5,560 nucleotides of DNA from Bacteroidales bacterium (GTDB lineage Bacteria; Bacteroidota; Bacteroidia; Bacteroidales; UBA7960), in NCBI GenBank assembly GCA_007132865.1, contig SLNU01000327.1, positions 1-5,560 of the forward strand, written 5' to 3'. The notes under the pieces are model-generated. The model saw only the letters and a program-made list of their open reading frames with translations, had not been told where the DNA came from and did no database searches. Below are positions 1-5,560 of the stretch, piece by piece (position 1 is the first letter of the stretch; each line of letters opens with the position of its first letter). Both the position numbers and the translations under genes were made by a program.

Positions 1-406
1 CCCCGGTGAAATTCCCGAATCCGGCGCCCTGGAATCCCATGAAGTTGCCTCCGGTGACGTTGGCAAATCCTGCCCCGGCGAACCCCTGGTGGTTGCCCCC
101 GGTAACGTTGGCAAATCCTGCCCCTGCGAACCCCCGGTAGTTGCCTCCGGTGACGTTGGCAAATCCTGCTCCGGTGAAACCCTGGTGATGGCCTCCGGCG
201 ATGTTGGCAAATCCTGCCCCGGTGAAACCCTTAAAACTGCCCCCGCTGATGTTCAGGAAGCCGGAACCACGGAGTGCCTGTACATCGCCTCCGGCCACAT
301 TGATAAAACCGGCACCCTGTATTCCCCTGAGGTCCCCGGATACCAGGTTCCCGAAACCGGAAACCTGTACTCCACGGACGTTCCCCCGGGTAATGTTCAG
401 GAAGCC
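1..406 (-). repeat. 48-bp coding tandem repeat array (8 full units plus a partial)
   Basis: The array encodes the 16-residue repeats of the leftward gene. In plus-strand orientation the core gttggcaaatcctgc recurs exactly at 59-73, 107-121, 155-169 and 203-217, always 48 bp apart. The units 59-106 and 107-154 match at 43 of 48 bases by eye. The same register continues at 251, 299, 347 and 395 with much lower identity (for example gttcaggaag at 251 and 395). The C-terminal-side copies are therefore the most homogeneous and the N-terminal-side copies are old and diverged. The array continues past the left edge. Confidence 0.92.
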
Positions 407-631
407 CCCGGCCTCCGCCCCTTCAATGCCTCCGGTAATGCCGGCAAGGATGTTTACGCTCAAGCGGTATGTGTTGTTAATGGCATCGGCCCCGTCAGTA
501 CCGATGAATGGGATAAGGCTTAGCTGGAAGTCCTTAACCGGTTTGATTTCCTGATGGTCCGGATCCTGTCCCATCGCTGCGTTTAGAAGCATGGCGATGG
601 CAATTAATGATAAAAATGCCTTGTTCTTCAT
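1..631 (-). CDS. Secreted glycine-rich 16-residue-repeat protein (3' end beyond window)
   Basis: The reverse strand is open from an ATG at 631-629 to the left edge, giving 210 codons with no stop. Residues 1-21 form a signal peptide (MKNKAF, a hydrophobic core, then AMG before Gln22). Residues 22-75 form a head region with the stretch FQLSLIPFIGTDGADAINN, followed by VNILAGITGG. From residue 76 there are eight complete 16-residue repeats starting with GF at 76, 92, 108, 124, 140, 156, 172 and 188, and a ninth is cut by the edge. The consensus is GFxN(V/I)xGGxxxGFxGA. From memory, Bacteroidota genomes carry many exported proteins with this head and similar Gly/Asn repeats, and Leptospira LA_2272-type surface repeat proteins look alike; their function is not established. 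A repetitive beta structure at the cell surface or in the periplasm is inference. The start is supported by the signal peptide directly after it. There is no obvious Shine-Dalgarno sequence. The gene is divergent from the TonB receptor. Confidence 0.9.
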   Translation of the reverse strand, partial: MKNKAFLSLIAIAMLLNAAMGQDPDHQEIKPVKDFQLSLIPFIGTDGADAINNTYRLSVNILAGITGGIEGAEAGGFLNITRGNVRGVQVSGFGNLVSGDLRGIQGAGFINVAGGDVQALRGSGFLNISGGSFKGFTGAGFANIAGGHHQGFTGAGFANVTGGNYRGFAGAGFANVTGGNHQGFAGAGFANVTGGNFMGFQGAGFGNFTG

Positions 632-662
632 GGGATTTAAAAAATATTTCTCTGCCGGATTT

Positions 663-697
663 CAAATATCGTGCCAGCCTGCATTTATAAAAACAAA
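663..697 (-). promoter_or_regulatory. Candidate Bacteroidota-type promoter for the repeat protein gene
   Basis: Read on the minus strand, GATATTTG (670-663) matches the Bacteroidota -7 consensus TAnnTTTG except at the first base. A TTTG (697-694) lies 23 bp upstream, at the long end of the usual -33 spacing. Transcription would start roughly 25-30 bases before the ATG at 631. The region is AT-rich, so a chance match is possible. Confidence 0.35.
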
Positions 698-707
698 AAA
701 TGGCAGG
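678..707. promoter_or_regulatory. Imperfect inverted repeat, possible operator or leader hairpin
   Basis: CCTGC at 678-682 pairs with GCAGG at 703-707. After one bulged G (702), ATTT at 683-686 pairs with AAAT at 698-701, leaving an 11-base A-rich loop. It overlaps the -33 side of the candidate leftward promoter, so it could be a regulator site. It could equally be a chance match. It does not resemble a terminator on either strand. Confidence 0.2.
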
Positions 708-799
708 TTCCGGAAATCAAAGGAATTATAAAAAGCGAATGAACCCGTGGGCCTGTGCGTTTGTTCGAATAGGCAAAGGGATTGACCAAATCGCTTCAA

Positions 800-3028
800 A
801 TGATGGATTCCGGATTAAGATTTTATCTTCGGTTGGCGTTGCTGTTATGGGTGATTTGCCTGGGTGGTGCAGCTGCCTATTCCCAAAACTCGCCGGCCCG
901 TACCTCGCCGGCCCGTACCTCGCCGCCCGCTTCCGGTGCCATTGCAGATACCATTCCCTCTCCAGACGTCCGGGAGCTAACGGAAGTGATGGTGACGGCG
1001 TTCAATGTGCACAGAAGGCTGCTGGATGTACCGGGTTCGGTAAGCATGATTCCTGCCGCGCAGATCGAGCGGGAAAATCCGGTAACCTTGCTGCCACTGC
1101 TCAACCAGGCTTCCGGCGTCTTTGCCCATTCCGGTACCCTGAACACCAGCCGCATCACGATACGGGGCATCGGGGCCCGGGTGCCTTATGCCACCGGGAA
1201 AATCCGTGCTTACTTCAACCAGATTCCGCTTACCAATGGCTCCGGGGTATCCATCCTGGAGCATATAGACCCGGCAGTAATCGACCGCATCGAAATCACG
1301 AAGGGCCCTGCCTCCAGTGCCTATGGAGCCGGACTGGGAGGTACTGTGAACATCACGGCCCGTCAGCCTGAAGGACGTCCTTCCGGCATTGGGATCCGTA
1401 CCGAAGCAGGTTCCTTTGGGTTGATGCAGAACAGCATAACCGCCGATCTGGGCAAAGGCCGTTCTGCTTCCAGCCTGGTTTACAGCCGCACACGCAGCGA
1501 CGGCTTCCGTGAGAACAACCAGTACCGCCGGGATGCGCTGACATCGGTAACGAGCATTACGGCCGGGGAGAACACTTCGCTGACGGCACTGCTGGCCTGG
1601 TCTGACATGAAAGGGGAAATCCCCAGCTCGATTGACAGCCTCAGCTTTCAAACCTCTCCGCGGTCGGCAGCCCGGAACTGGCTACGCACCAGGGGATACG
1701 AAGATACCCGCAAACTGCTTGCCGGCTTGTCGGGGCGGCATTGGTTTACGGACCAGTTTGCCCTGGATGCCAGCTTGTTCGGGACGGTGCACAATGAAAT
1801 GGAAATGCGACCCTTTGACGTGCTTTACGAGGACAGGAGCAGCGGTGGGGGCAGGGCGAAAGCAAGTTATTTCATCCGGTCAGACCGGGTCTTGCTGGAG
1901 GCCATGGCCGGAGGGGAGTTATTCTTTGAGGGCTTTCAATACAACACCCACGAAAACATCGGAGGGGAAGGCACGCAGGGGATACAACTGAGCGACAACA
2001 AGGAATTTATCCGGGCGTTCAACCTGTTTTTGCAGACAGACCTGGAAGTCGGCAGCTTGAATGTTTCCGGTGGAATGAACCTGCATTCGACCAGGATCGA
2101 TTACCGTGACCTTTTCCGGATCGGGGGCATTGACCGCTCGGCGGTTTATCAATACGGGGCCATTGTTTCTCCCAGAATCAGCGCCAATTACCGCTACCGG
2201 CCCTACCAGGCTGTTTTCCTGACCCTGAGCCATGGGTTTTCCCCGCCATCCCTGTCGGAGACCCTCACTCCTGAGGGTTTTATCAATCCTGAGATCCGCC
2301 CGGAACGGTCCTGGAACATCGAGGGCGGCCTGCGCGGGAATCTCTGGGGCCACCGTGTGTTCTACGACCTGAATGTATACAGCATGCGGGTGCAGGACCT
2401 GCTGGTGGCCGAGCGTGTGGGGGAGGACGCGTGGGTGGGGCGGAATGCCGGTGAATCGTTGCATCGCGGACTGGAACTGGAGGGGGAGTTGGTGCTTATC
2501 CGCAGGCCAGGAATCGCACCCTCTCAGGGCTTGTCGACATCCGGGGCTTCCGTGAAACAGCCGGGAAATGCCGGGTCCTGGTGGGAGGCCAGCAGCCTTT
2601 CGCTGCGTCCGGTTCTGACCCTCAGTCGGTTCAGGTTTACAGACTTCACAGACCGGGGAGCAGACCATTCCGGGAACCACCTTCCAGGGATTCCTTTTGT
2701 AAGCGGACAGCTTTCACTGAACGGGGATTTTAAAGGGGGGATGTACTACTCCGGCGCGGTCCGCTTTGTGGGTGAAATGCCAATGAACGATGCGAATTCC
2801 AAGTATTCAGATCCCTATGTGCTGTTCGGACTCTCCCTTGGATACAGGCACAAGCTGGGTCCGGTTTCGCTGGACGCCTACCTGAAGCTGAACAACCTGA
2901 CGGACCGCCACCATGCTTCCATGATCCTGGTGAATGCACCCACTTTTGGGAATACCCCGCCAAGGTATTATTATCCTGGCATGCCCAGGAACATGACAAT
3001 CGGATTGGTATTGCAATATGGTTTCTAA
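800..3028 (+). CDS. TonB-dependent outer-membrane receptor (FecA-like, substrate unknown)
   Basis: A complete 742-residue TonB-dependent receptor that would import a ligand, probably an iron chelate, across the outer membrane using TonB-ExbBD energy. Numbering from the ATG at 800: signal peptide 1-28 ending AAAYS before Gln29; a Ser/Pro/Arg-rich linker about 30-55; a TonB-box-like segment EVMVTA at 62-67; the plug at about 75-187, ending in the family signature DRIEITKGP...AYGAGLGGTVNI; then a beta-barrel to Phe742. The C-terminus (PRYYYPGMPRNMTIGL...YGF) and the segment GEIPSSID recall Bacteroidota homologues of the ferric-citrate receptor FecA, but that is from memory and the ligand is not assignable. 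There is no SusC-type carboxypeptidase-like N-terminal domain. Start: adjacent ATGs at 800 and 803 both begin the signal peptide; a TTG at 782 is less likely. No SusD, Fec regulator or TonB gene lies beside it. Residues 568-597 form an unusual low-complexity insertion. Confidence 0.96.
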   Translation: MMDSGLRFYLRLALLLWVICLGGAAAYSQNSPARTSPARTSPPASGAIADTIPSPDVRELTEVMVTAFNVHRRLLDVPGSVSMIPAAQIERENPVTLLPLLNQASGVFAHSGTLNTSRITIRGIGARVPYATGKIRAYFNQIPLTNGSGVSILEHIDPAVIDRIEITKGPASSAYGAGLGGTVNITARQPEGRPSGIGIRTEAGSFGLMQNSITADLGKGRSASSLVYSRTRSDGFRENNQYRRDALTSVTSITAGENTSLTALLAWSDMKGEIPSSIDSLSFQTSPRSAARNWLRTRGYEDTRKLLAGLSGRHWFTDQFALDASLFGTVHNEMEMRPFDVLYEDRSSGGGRAKASYFIRSDRVLLEAMAGGELFFEGFQYNTHENIGGEGTQGIQLSDNKEFIRAFNLFLQTDLEVGSLNVSGGMNLHSTRIDYRDLFRIGGIDRSAVYQYGAIVSPRISANYRYRPYQAVFLTLSHGFSPPSLSETLTPEGFINPEIRPERSWNIEGGLRGNLWGHRVFYDLNVYSMRVQDLLVAERVGEDAWVGRNAGESLHRGLELEGELVLIRRPGIAPSQGLSTSGASVKQPGNAGSWWEASSLSLRPVLTLSRFRFTDFTDRGADHSGNHLPGIPFVSGQLSLNGDFKGGMYYSGAVRFVGEMPMNDANSKYSDPYVLFGLSLGYRHKLGPVSLDAYLKLNNLTDRHHASMILVNAPTFGNTPPRYYYPGMPRNMTIGLVLQYGF
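889..924 (+). repeat. 15-bp direct repeat encoding SPART-SPART linker
   Basis: The 15-base unit ctcgccggcccgtac occurs twice without a break (889-903 and 904-918), and the first six bases of a third copy follow. It encodes SPART twice, directly after the predicted signal peptide and ahead of the TonB box of the receptor. This lengthens the flexible periplasmic N-terminal tail. Identical copies suggest replication slippage, so the copy number may vary between strains. Confidence 0.65.
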
Positions 3029-3112
3029 TCCTAATTGTCATGTGACCCCATTCTTTGCCATAAAAAAAACACAGAATGCGTCCAAAAAATTATTTCAACT
3101 CCATATATTGAA

Positions 3113-3120
3113 TATATTTG
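3113..3120 (+). promoter_or_regulatory. Bacteroidota -7 promoter element TATATTTG for the acetyltransferase
   Basis: TATATTTG matches the Bacteroidota -7 consensus TAnnTTTG at every specified base. It lies in a strongly AT-rich gap between the receptor stop and the acetyltransferase ATG. A -33 element is weaker: TTTC at 3093-3096 is one base from TTTG and its spacing of 16 bp is short. The expected transcript start near 3125 gives a leader of about 30 bases to the ATG at 3154. The TTG at 3118-3120 lies inside this element and so would not be transcribed as a start codon. Confidence 0.55.
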
Positions 3121-3153
3121 TGGTCGAAAACCCAATTACAAACCAGGTTCCAC

Positions 3154-3675
3154 ATGATCCTTCAAACCCACAGGATATTTCTCAGACCCACCCGGGAGGA
3201 GGACCTGGAGCAGATCCTGGAGATTGAGCGTCAGAACGCAAGGTTCATTGGGGAATACAGCCGCGAGAAGCACGGATTCATCATGCATGACCAATCCAAA
3301 GTCCACCTTGCGATCTTTGAAAAAGACAGCTGTGAGCTGGTGGGGTACGCCATTCTCGCGGGTTATGGCGATCCGCACAATGCGGTGGAATTCAGGAGGC
3401 TGGCTATTTCAAAAAAAGGGCAAGGATTCGGCCGTGATGCCATCAGGCTGATCAAGCGCCTGTGTTTTGAAAAGCTGGGTGTTCACCGTTTTTGGCTGGA
3501 TGTAATCTCCGATAACTTCCGGGCCGTCAAACTGTATCAGTCAGAAGGGTTCGAAAAGGAAGGTTTGATCAGGGACTGTGTCCGCTCAGGTGAAGAATAC
3601 CGTTCCATTTGGGTGATGTCGCTGCTGGCACCAGAGTATACCCGCCTCGAACAGGAAGAGCCGGTCCGTCACTAA
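3154..3675 (+). CDS. GNAT-family N-acetyltransferase, RimJ/RimL type
   Basis: A complete 173-residue cytoplasmic acetyltransferase that would move an acetyl group from acetyl-CoA to an amine, such as a protein N-terminus, amino sugar or small metabolite. The order of elements fits the Acetyltransf_3 group: the opening strand (I)FLRPTREEDLEQI at 8-21; a central strand LVGYAILAG at 62-70; then FRRLAIS at 80-86 leading into the acetyl-CoA pyrophosphate loop KGQGFGRDAI at 88-97 (the Q/RxxGxG/A motif); FWLDV at 113-117; and N121 with AVKLYQSEGFEKEG at 124-137, typical of motif B. The length is usual for the family. I chose the ATG at 3154 because an in-frame TTG at 3118 lies within the probable promoter. 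The substrate cannot be predicted. It follows the TonB receptor by 125 bp but seems to have its own promoter, and it converges with the permease gene. Confidence 0.93.
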   Translation: MILQTHRIFLRPTREEDLEQILEIERQNARFIGEYSREKHGFIMHDQSKVHLAIFEKDSCELVGYAILAGYGDPHNAVEFRRLAISKKGQGFGRDAIRLIKRLCFEKLGVHRFWLDVISDNFRAVKLYQSEGFEKEGLIRDCVRSGEEYRSIWVMSLLAPEYTRLEQEEPVRH

Positions 3676-3718
3676 ACCAGGTCAGGCACCCATAACGGCA
3701 AGCAAATCCGGCAGTTTT

Positions 3719-5560
3719 CTACTCATTCCGAAGGGATCGCAGCAATTCCTGCCGCCTGATGCCCTGCCGGCTGATCAGCAGAACCCAGAAAGTTCCGTTC
3801 ACGAGCAGGAGGCCCAATACACCCGCAAGAAAGCCTGCCGGCATGTTCTGGCTGCCTTCCAGCAGGGGTGGCATTGTAGCCAGCAGGGCGGGCAGGGCCC
3901 CTGCCAGGATCCCGGTCAGGAGCAAAAGCAGGTATTCGCCCGCATACAGCCTGACCAGGGTGGGCGTGGAATAGCCGAGGGCTTTGAGCAGGGCCGTTTC
4001 ACTCTTTCTCTCCAGCATGCTTTTTGCCAGCACTACTGCAAGTCCGATCGTGCCCAGCAGCATGCCAAAGGCCCCCATCAGGAAAAAAATGGCCAGATAG
4101 GTATTTTCGACGGTGTTAAAGGCTGCCAGCCTTTCACTTGTAAGGGTCATTTCCCATCCATGGTCGCGGAAAATCATATTCAGTTCGTCCGCCATTGGGG
4201 CTTGCAAGTCTGGGCGGCCGGATCCGTCCACCAGGAACACATCCGCGCCAGCCCGTGCGGGGAAGTGTTCCAGGAAATGCCTGTCGGATATAATCACATT
4301 CCCCTGAAAGACCGAGTTTTCCAATCCGCCTACCAGCAACAGCTTCACCTCTTCCCCCCCTGCATTCAGATAGGTCAGCGTATCCCCCAGGCGTTTGCCC
4401 AGCCCCCACCTTATCACACTCTGATCTGCCACCGCCGGCACGACCCCGTCCATTTGCCTTTCCAGTAACTCCCATGGGTCGCCGTCCCCGGTTATGGCGG
4501 CAACAAAGGAAAATCTCCCTTTCAGCCCGGACGGGTCCGTCGCCAGAATGCGGGGGTTCTCCACCATGTTCAGGTTGAGGCAGCTGGCGTCGTCGTCATA
4601 GGTTGAATGGAATTGCACAAACCTGGCCTCATGCGGGATACCCAGTTCCAGCCTGGTGTCTGGCAGGTTCAGGTTTCTCAGGACAGGGGAGGCCGTTTCG
4701 GCCATGTAAAGGAAGCCTCCGGTTCCCCCCTGGGGAGAAAGGGCATCTGCGGCCAGGTCTTTTCGGTTGGCGGCCGTGACAACGATTACAAAGCTTCCCA
4801 TTGCCAGCAGGGTGATGATGGTGAAGCTCCGCATGGGGTTTCGCCTGGTGTTATTCCAGCTCAACCGGCTTAGATTAAATGGGTGCTTGCTATGGTCAGG
4901 TGATCCGCTCCATGGTTTTACCGGTGCCTGCAGGAAAGCCCATATATACCCCAGCATAGAAAGCAGGAGCAAGCCCCCTGCTGCAAACCATGCAAATACC
5001 GAGGAAAAATCATTCTGTATGAAAAGGTAGCCCGCCAGCAAAACAGAGGCGATTCCCAAAAGGACAGACAGCTGACGTAGCCATCCGGTGCGTAAGAGTA
5101 CAGCAGAACTTTTTAGTGTTCCGTAAACCGGCCGGGCTTCCGGGACCGTCCGGGCTTCGGAGTCCGTCCGTCCGGAGGCCGTCATGGTCCGGATCTTCCA
5201 GAATACAACTACCAGCCCGAGCCCGAGCCCGGCTGCCAGTCCGACACCCAATGTCCAGGGATTCACATGCAGCTCCAGCACATCGGTTCGCACGATATCC
5301 TGCCAGATACGGTTCAATCCGACAAACACCAGCCTGCTGTACCCAAGCGCGAGGATTCCTCCGATTCCCGCCCCCACCAATGTTACCAGCGCGGCCTCTG
5401 CTCCCAGGGCTTGCCTGATGAGTTTTTCAGTGAATCCCAGCGAGGTGAACAGTTGCAGCTGGTCCTTCCTTCTTTGGATCCCGAAGCCCAGCAGCAGTGC
5501 CGTCAGCATCAGACCAGCCAGGATGATGAACATGCCCAGTCCGGCGAACAGCTGACTGAA
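3719..5560 (-). CDS. FtsX-like ABC transporter permease, C-terminal 613 residues
   Basis: The 5' end lies beyond the right edge: the frame stays open upstream of the Met codon at 5533-5531, adding FSQLFAGLG. The stop is TAG at 3721-3719. Numbering from that Met, membrane segments lie near -3 to 18, 47-72, 93-113, 154-173, 178-201, 236-255, 476-503, 532-556 and 566-588. Two FtsX modules are seen, each with a cytoplasmic RRK/ERK...LGF/Y element (21-34 and 508-521). Between segments at 255 and 476 sits an extracytoplasmic domain of about 210 residues containing DDDASCLNLN and KRLGDTLTYL. This fits the duplicated 10-helix arrangement of large FtsX permeases (YbbP/COG3127-like), with the first helix and first extracytoplasmic domain missing from view. 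Such permeases work with a MacB/LolD-type ATPase, often coded next door, to move lipoproteins, lipids or peptides, or as mechanotransmitters. The ATPase is not in this window. The substrate is unknown. Confidence 0.94.
   Translation of the reverse strand, partial: FSQLFAGLGMFIILAGLMLTALLLGFGIQRRKDQLQLFTSLGFTEKLIRQALGAEAALVTLVGAGIGGILALGYSRLVFVGLNRIWQDIVRTDVLELHVNPWTLGVGLAAGLGLGLVVVFWKIRTMTASGRTDSEARTVPEARPVYGTLKSSAVLLRTGWLRQLSVLLGIASVLLAGYLFIQNDFSSVFAWFAAGGLLLLSMLGYIWAFLQAPVKPWSGSPDHSKHPFNLSRLSWNNTRRNPMRSFTIITLLAMGSFVIVVTAANRKDLAADALSPQGGTGGFLYMAETASPVLRNLNLPDTRLELGIPHEARFVQFHSTYDDDASCLNLNMVENPRILATDPSGLKGRFSFVAAITGDGDPWELLERQMDGVVPAVADQSVIRWGLGKRLGDTLTYLNAGGEEVKLLLVGGLENSVFQGNVIISDRHFLEHFPARAGADVFLVDGSGRPDLQAPMADELNMIFRDHGWEMTLTSERLAAFNTVENTYLAIFFLMGAFGMLLGTIGLAVVLAKSMLERKSETALLKALGYSTPTLVRLYAGEYLLLLLTGILAGALPALLATMPPLLEGSQNMPAGFLAGVLGLLLVNGTFWVLLISRQGIRRQELLRSLRNE

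Larger units (their letters stand above)
632..799. other. Divergent intergenic region between repeat protein and TonB receptor genes
   Basis: These 168 bp separate two divergently transcribed starts and must hold promoters for both. The left half (about 632-735) is AT-rich. A candidate leftward promoter and an imperfect inverted repeat are listed separately. For the rightward receptor gene I see no full-consensus promoter. The best -7-like match is TGCGTTTG at 756-763 (consensus TAnnTTTG), without a matching TTTG about 20 bp upstream. No recognisable Fur box of the GATAATGATAATCATTATC type is present. Confidence 0.5.

Noticed and set aside
1..442. CRISPR-like array of regularly spaced repeats
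   Set aside because: The 48-bp units are contiguous, lie in one open reading frame and have no unique spacers; the variation falls within the repeat, as expected for a coding repeat.
89..554. Plus-strand open frames across the repeat region (89-523 and 201-554)
   Set aside because: They are antisense shadows of the 48-bp repeats. They lack signal peptides or recognisable domains, while the minus-strand frame has a clean signal peptide and a regular repeat.
782..799. TTG start at 782 for the TonB receptor
   Set aside because: It would add six polar residues before the signal peptide. Two ATGs at 800 and 803 directly begin the usual n-region, and the aaaggg before the TTG is only one base away, too close to serve as a ribosome site.
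977..2680. Long minus-strand frames inside the receptor gene (977-1651 and 1919-2680) and a plus-strand frame 700-1371
   Set aside because: They overlap an unmistakable receptor in another frame and show arginine/glycine/proline-rich translations without domains, typical of shadows in GC-rich DNA.
3029..3080. Terminator after the TonB receptor gene
   Set aside because: Only a four-base GTCA/TGAC match and an A-run on the plus strand are present; no stem followed by T residues was seen.
3118..3153. TTG start at 3118 for the acetyltransferase
   Set aside because: It lies inside a perfect -7 promoter element, and the GNAT fold begins just after the ATG at 3154.
3676..3718. Bidirectional terminator in the convergent gap
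   Set aside because: I found no inverted repeat with a GC-rich stem followed by a T-run on either strand in these 43 bases.
5531..5533. Met codon at 5533 as the true start of the permease
   Set aside because: The frame is open upstream with FSQLFAGLG, a typical continuation of the FtsX helix, and the first helix and extracytoplasmic domain of the family would be missing.

Overview
The window looks like a chromosomal segment of a fairly GC-rich member of the Bacteroidota (Bacteroidetes). Four observations point there. An outer-membrane TonB-dependent receptor has a Bacteroidota-style signal peptide ending in AYSQ. A secreted glycine-rich 16-residue-repeat protein resembles a type common in that phylum. 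A perfect TAnnTTTG (-7) promoter element lies in front of the acetyltransferase gene. None of the genes has a convincing Shine-Dalgarno sequence. No genus can be assigned from the sequence alone.

Layout from left to right. (1) Positions 1-631, minus strand: the first 210 codons of a secreted protein built from tandem 16-residue repeats (48 bp in DNA). The gene runs off the left edge, so its 3' end is not visible. (2) Positions 632-799: a divergent intergenic region with a possible promoter for the leftward gene and an imperfect inverted repeat. (3) Positions 800-3028, plus strand: a complete TonB-dependent outer-membrane receptor. (4) Positions 3029-3153: an AT-rich gap carrying the TATATTTG promoter element. 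(5) Positions 3154-3675, plus strand: a complete GNAT-family N-acetyltransferase of the RimJ/RimL type. (6) A 43-bp convergent gap. (7) Positions 3719-5560, minus strand: the C-terminal 613 residues of a large FtsX-like ABC-transporter permease whose 5' end lies beyond the right edge.

The genes do not form one operon. The repeat protein and the receptor are divergent and share a regulatory region; both are exported, and the receptor is an outer-membrane protein. The acetyltransferase appears to have its own promoter. The permease converges on it and belongs to a unit that starts to the right of the window; its ATPase partner is not in view. There is no RNA gene, insertion sequence, CRISPR array or phage signature. 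I found no clear new system. The most noteworthy item is the repeat protein gene, where the membrane-distal repeats are nearly identical at DNA level while the N-terminal ones have diverged.
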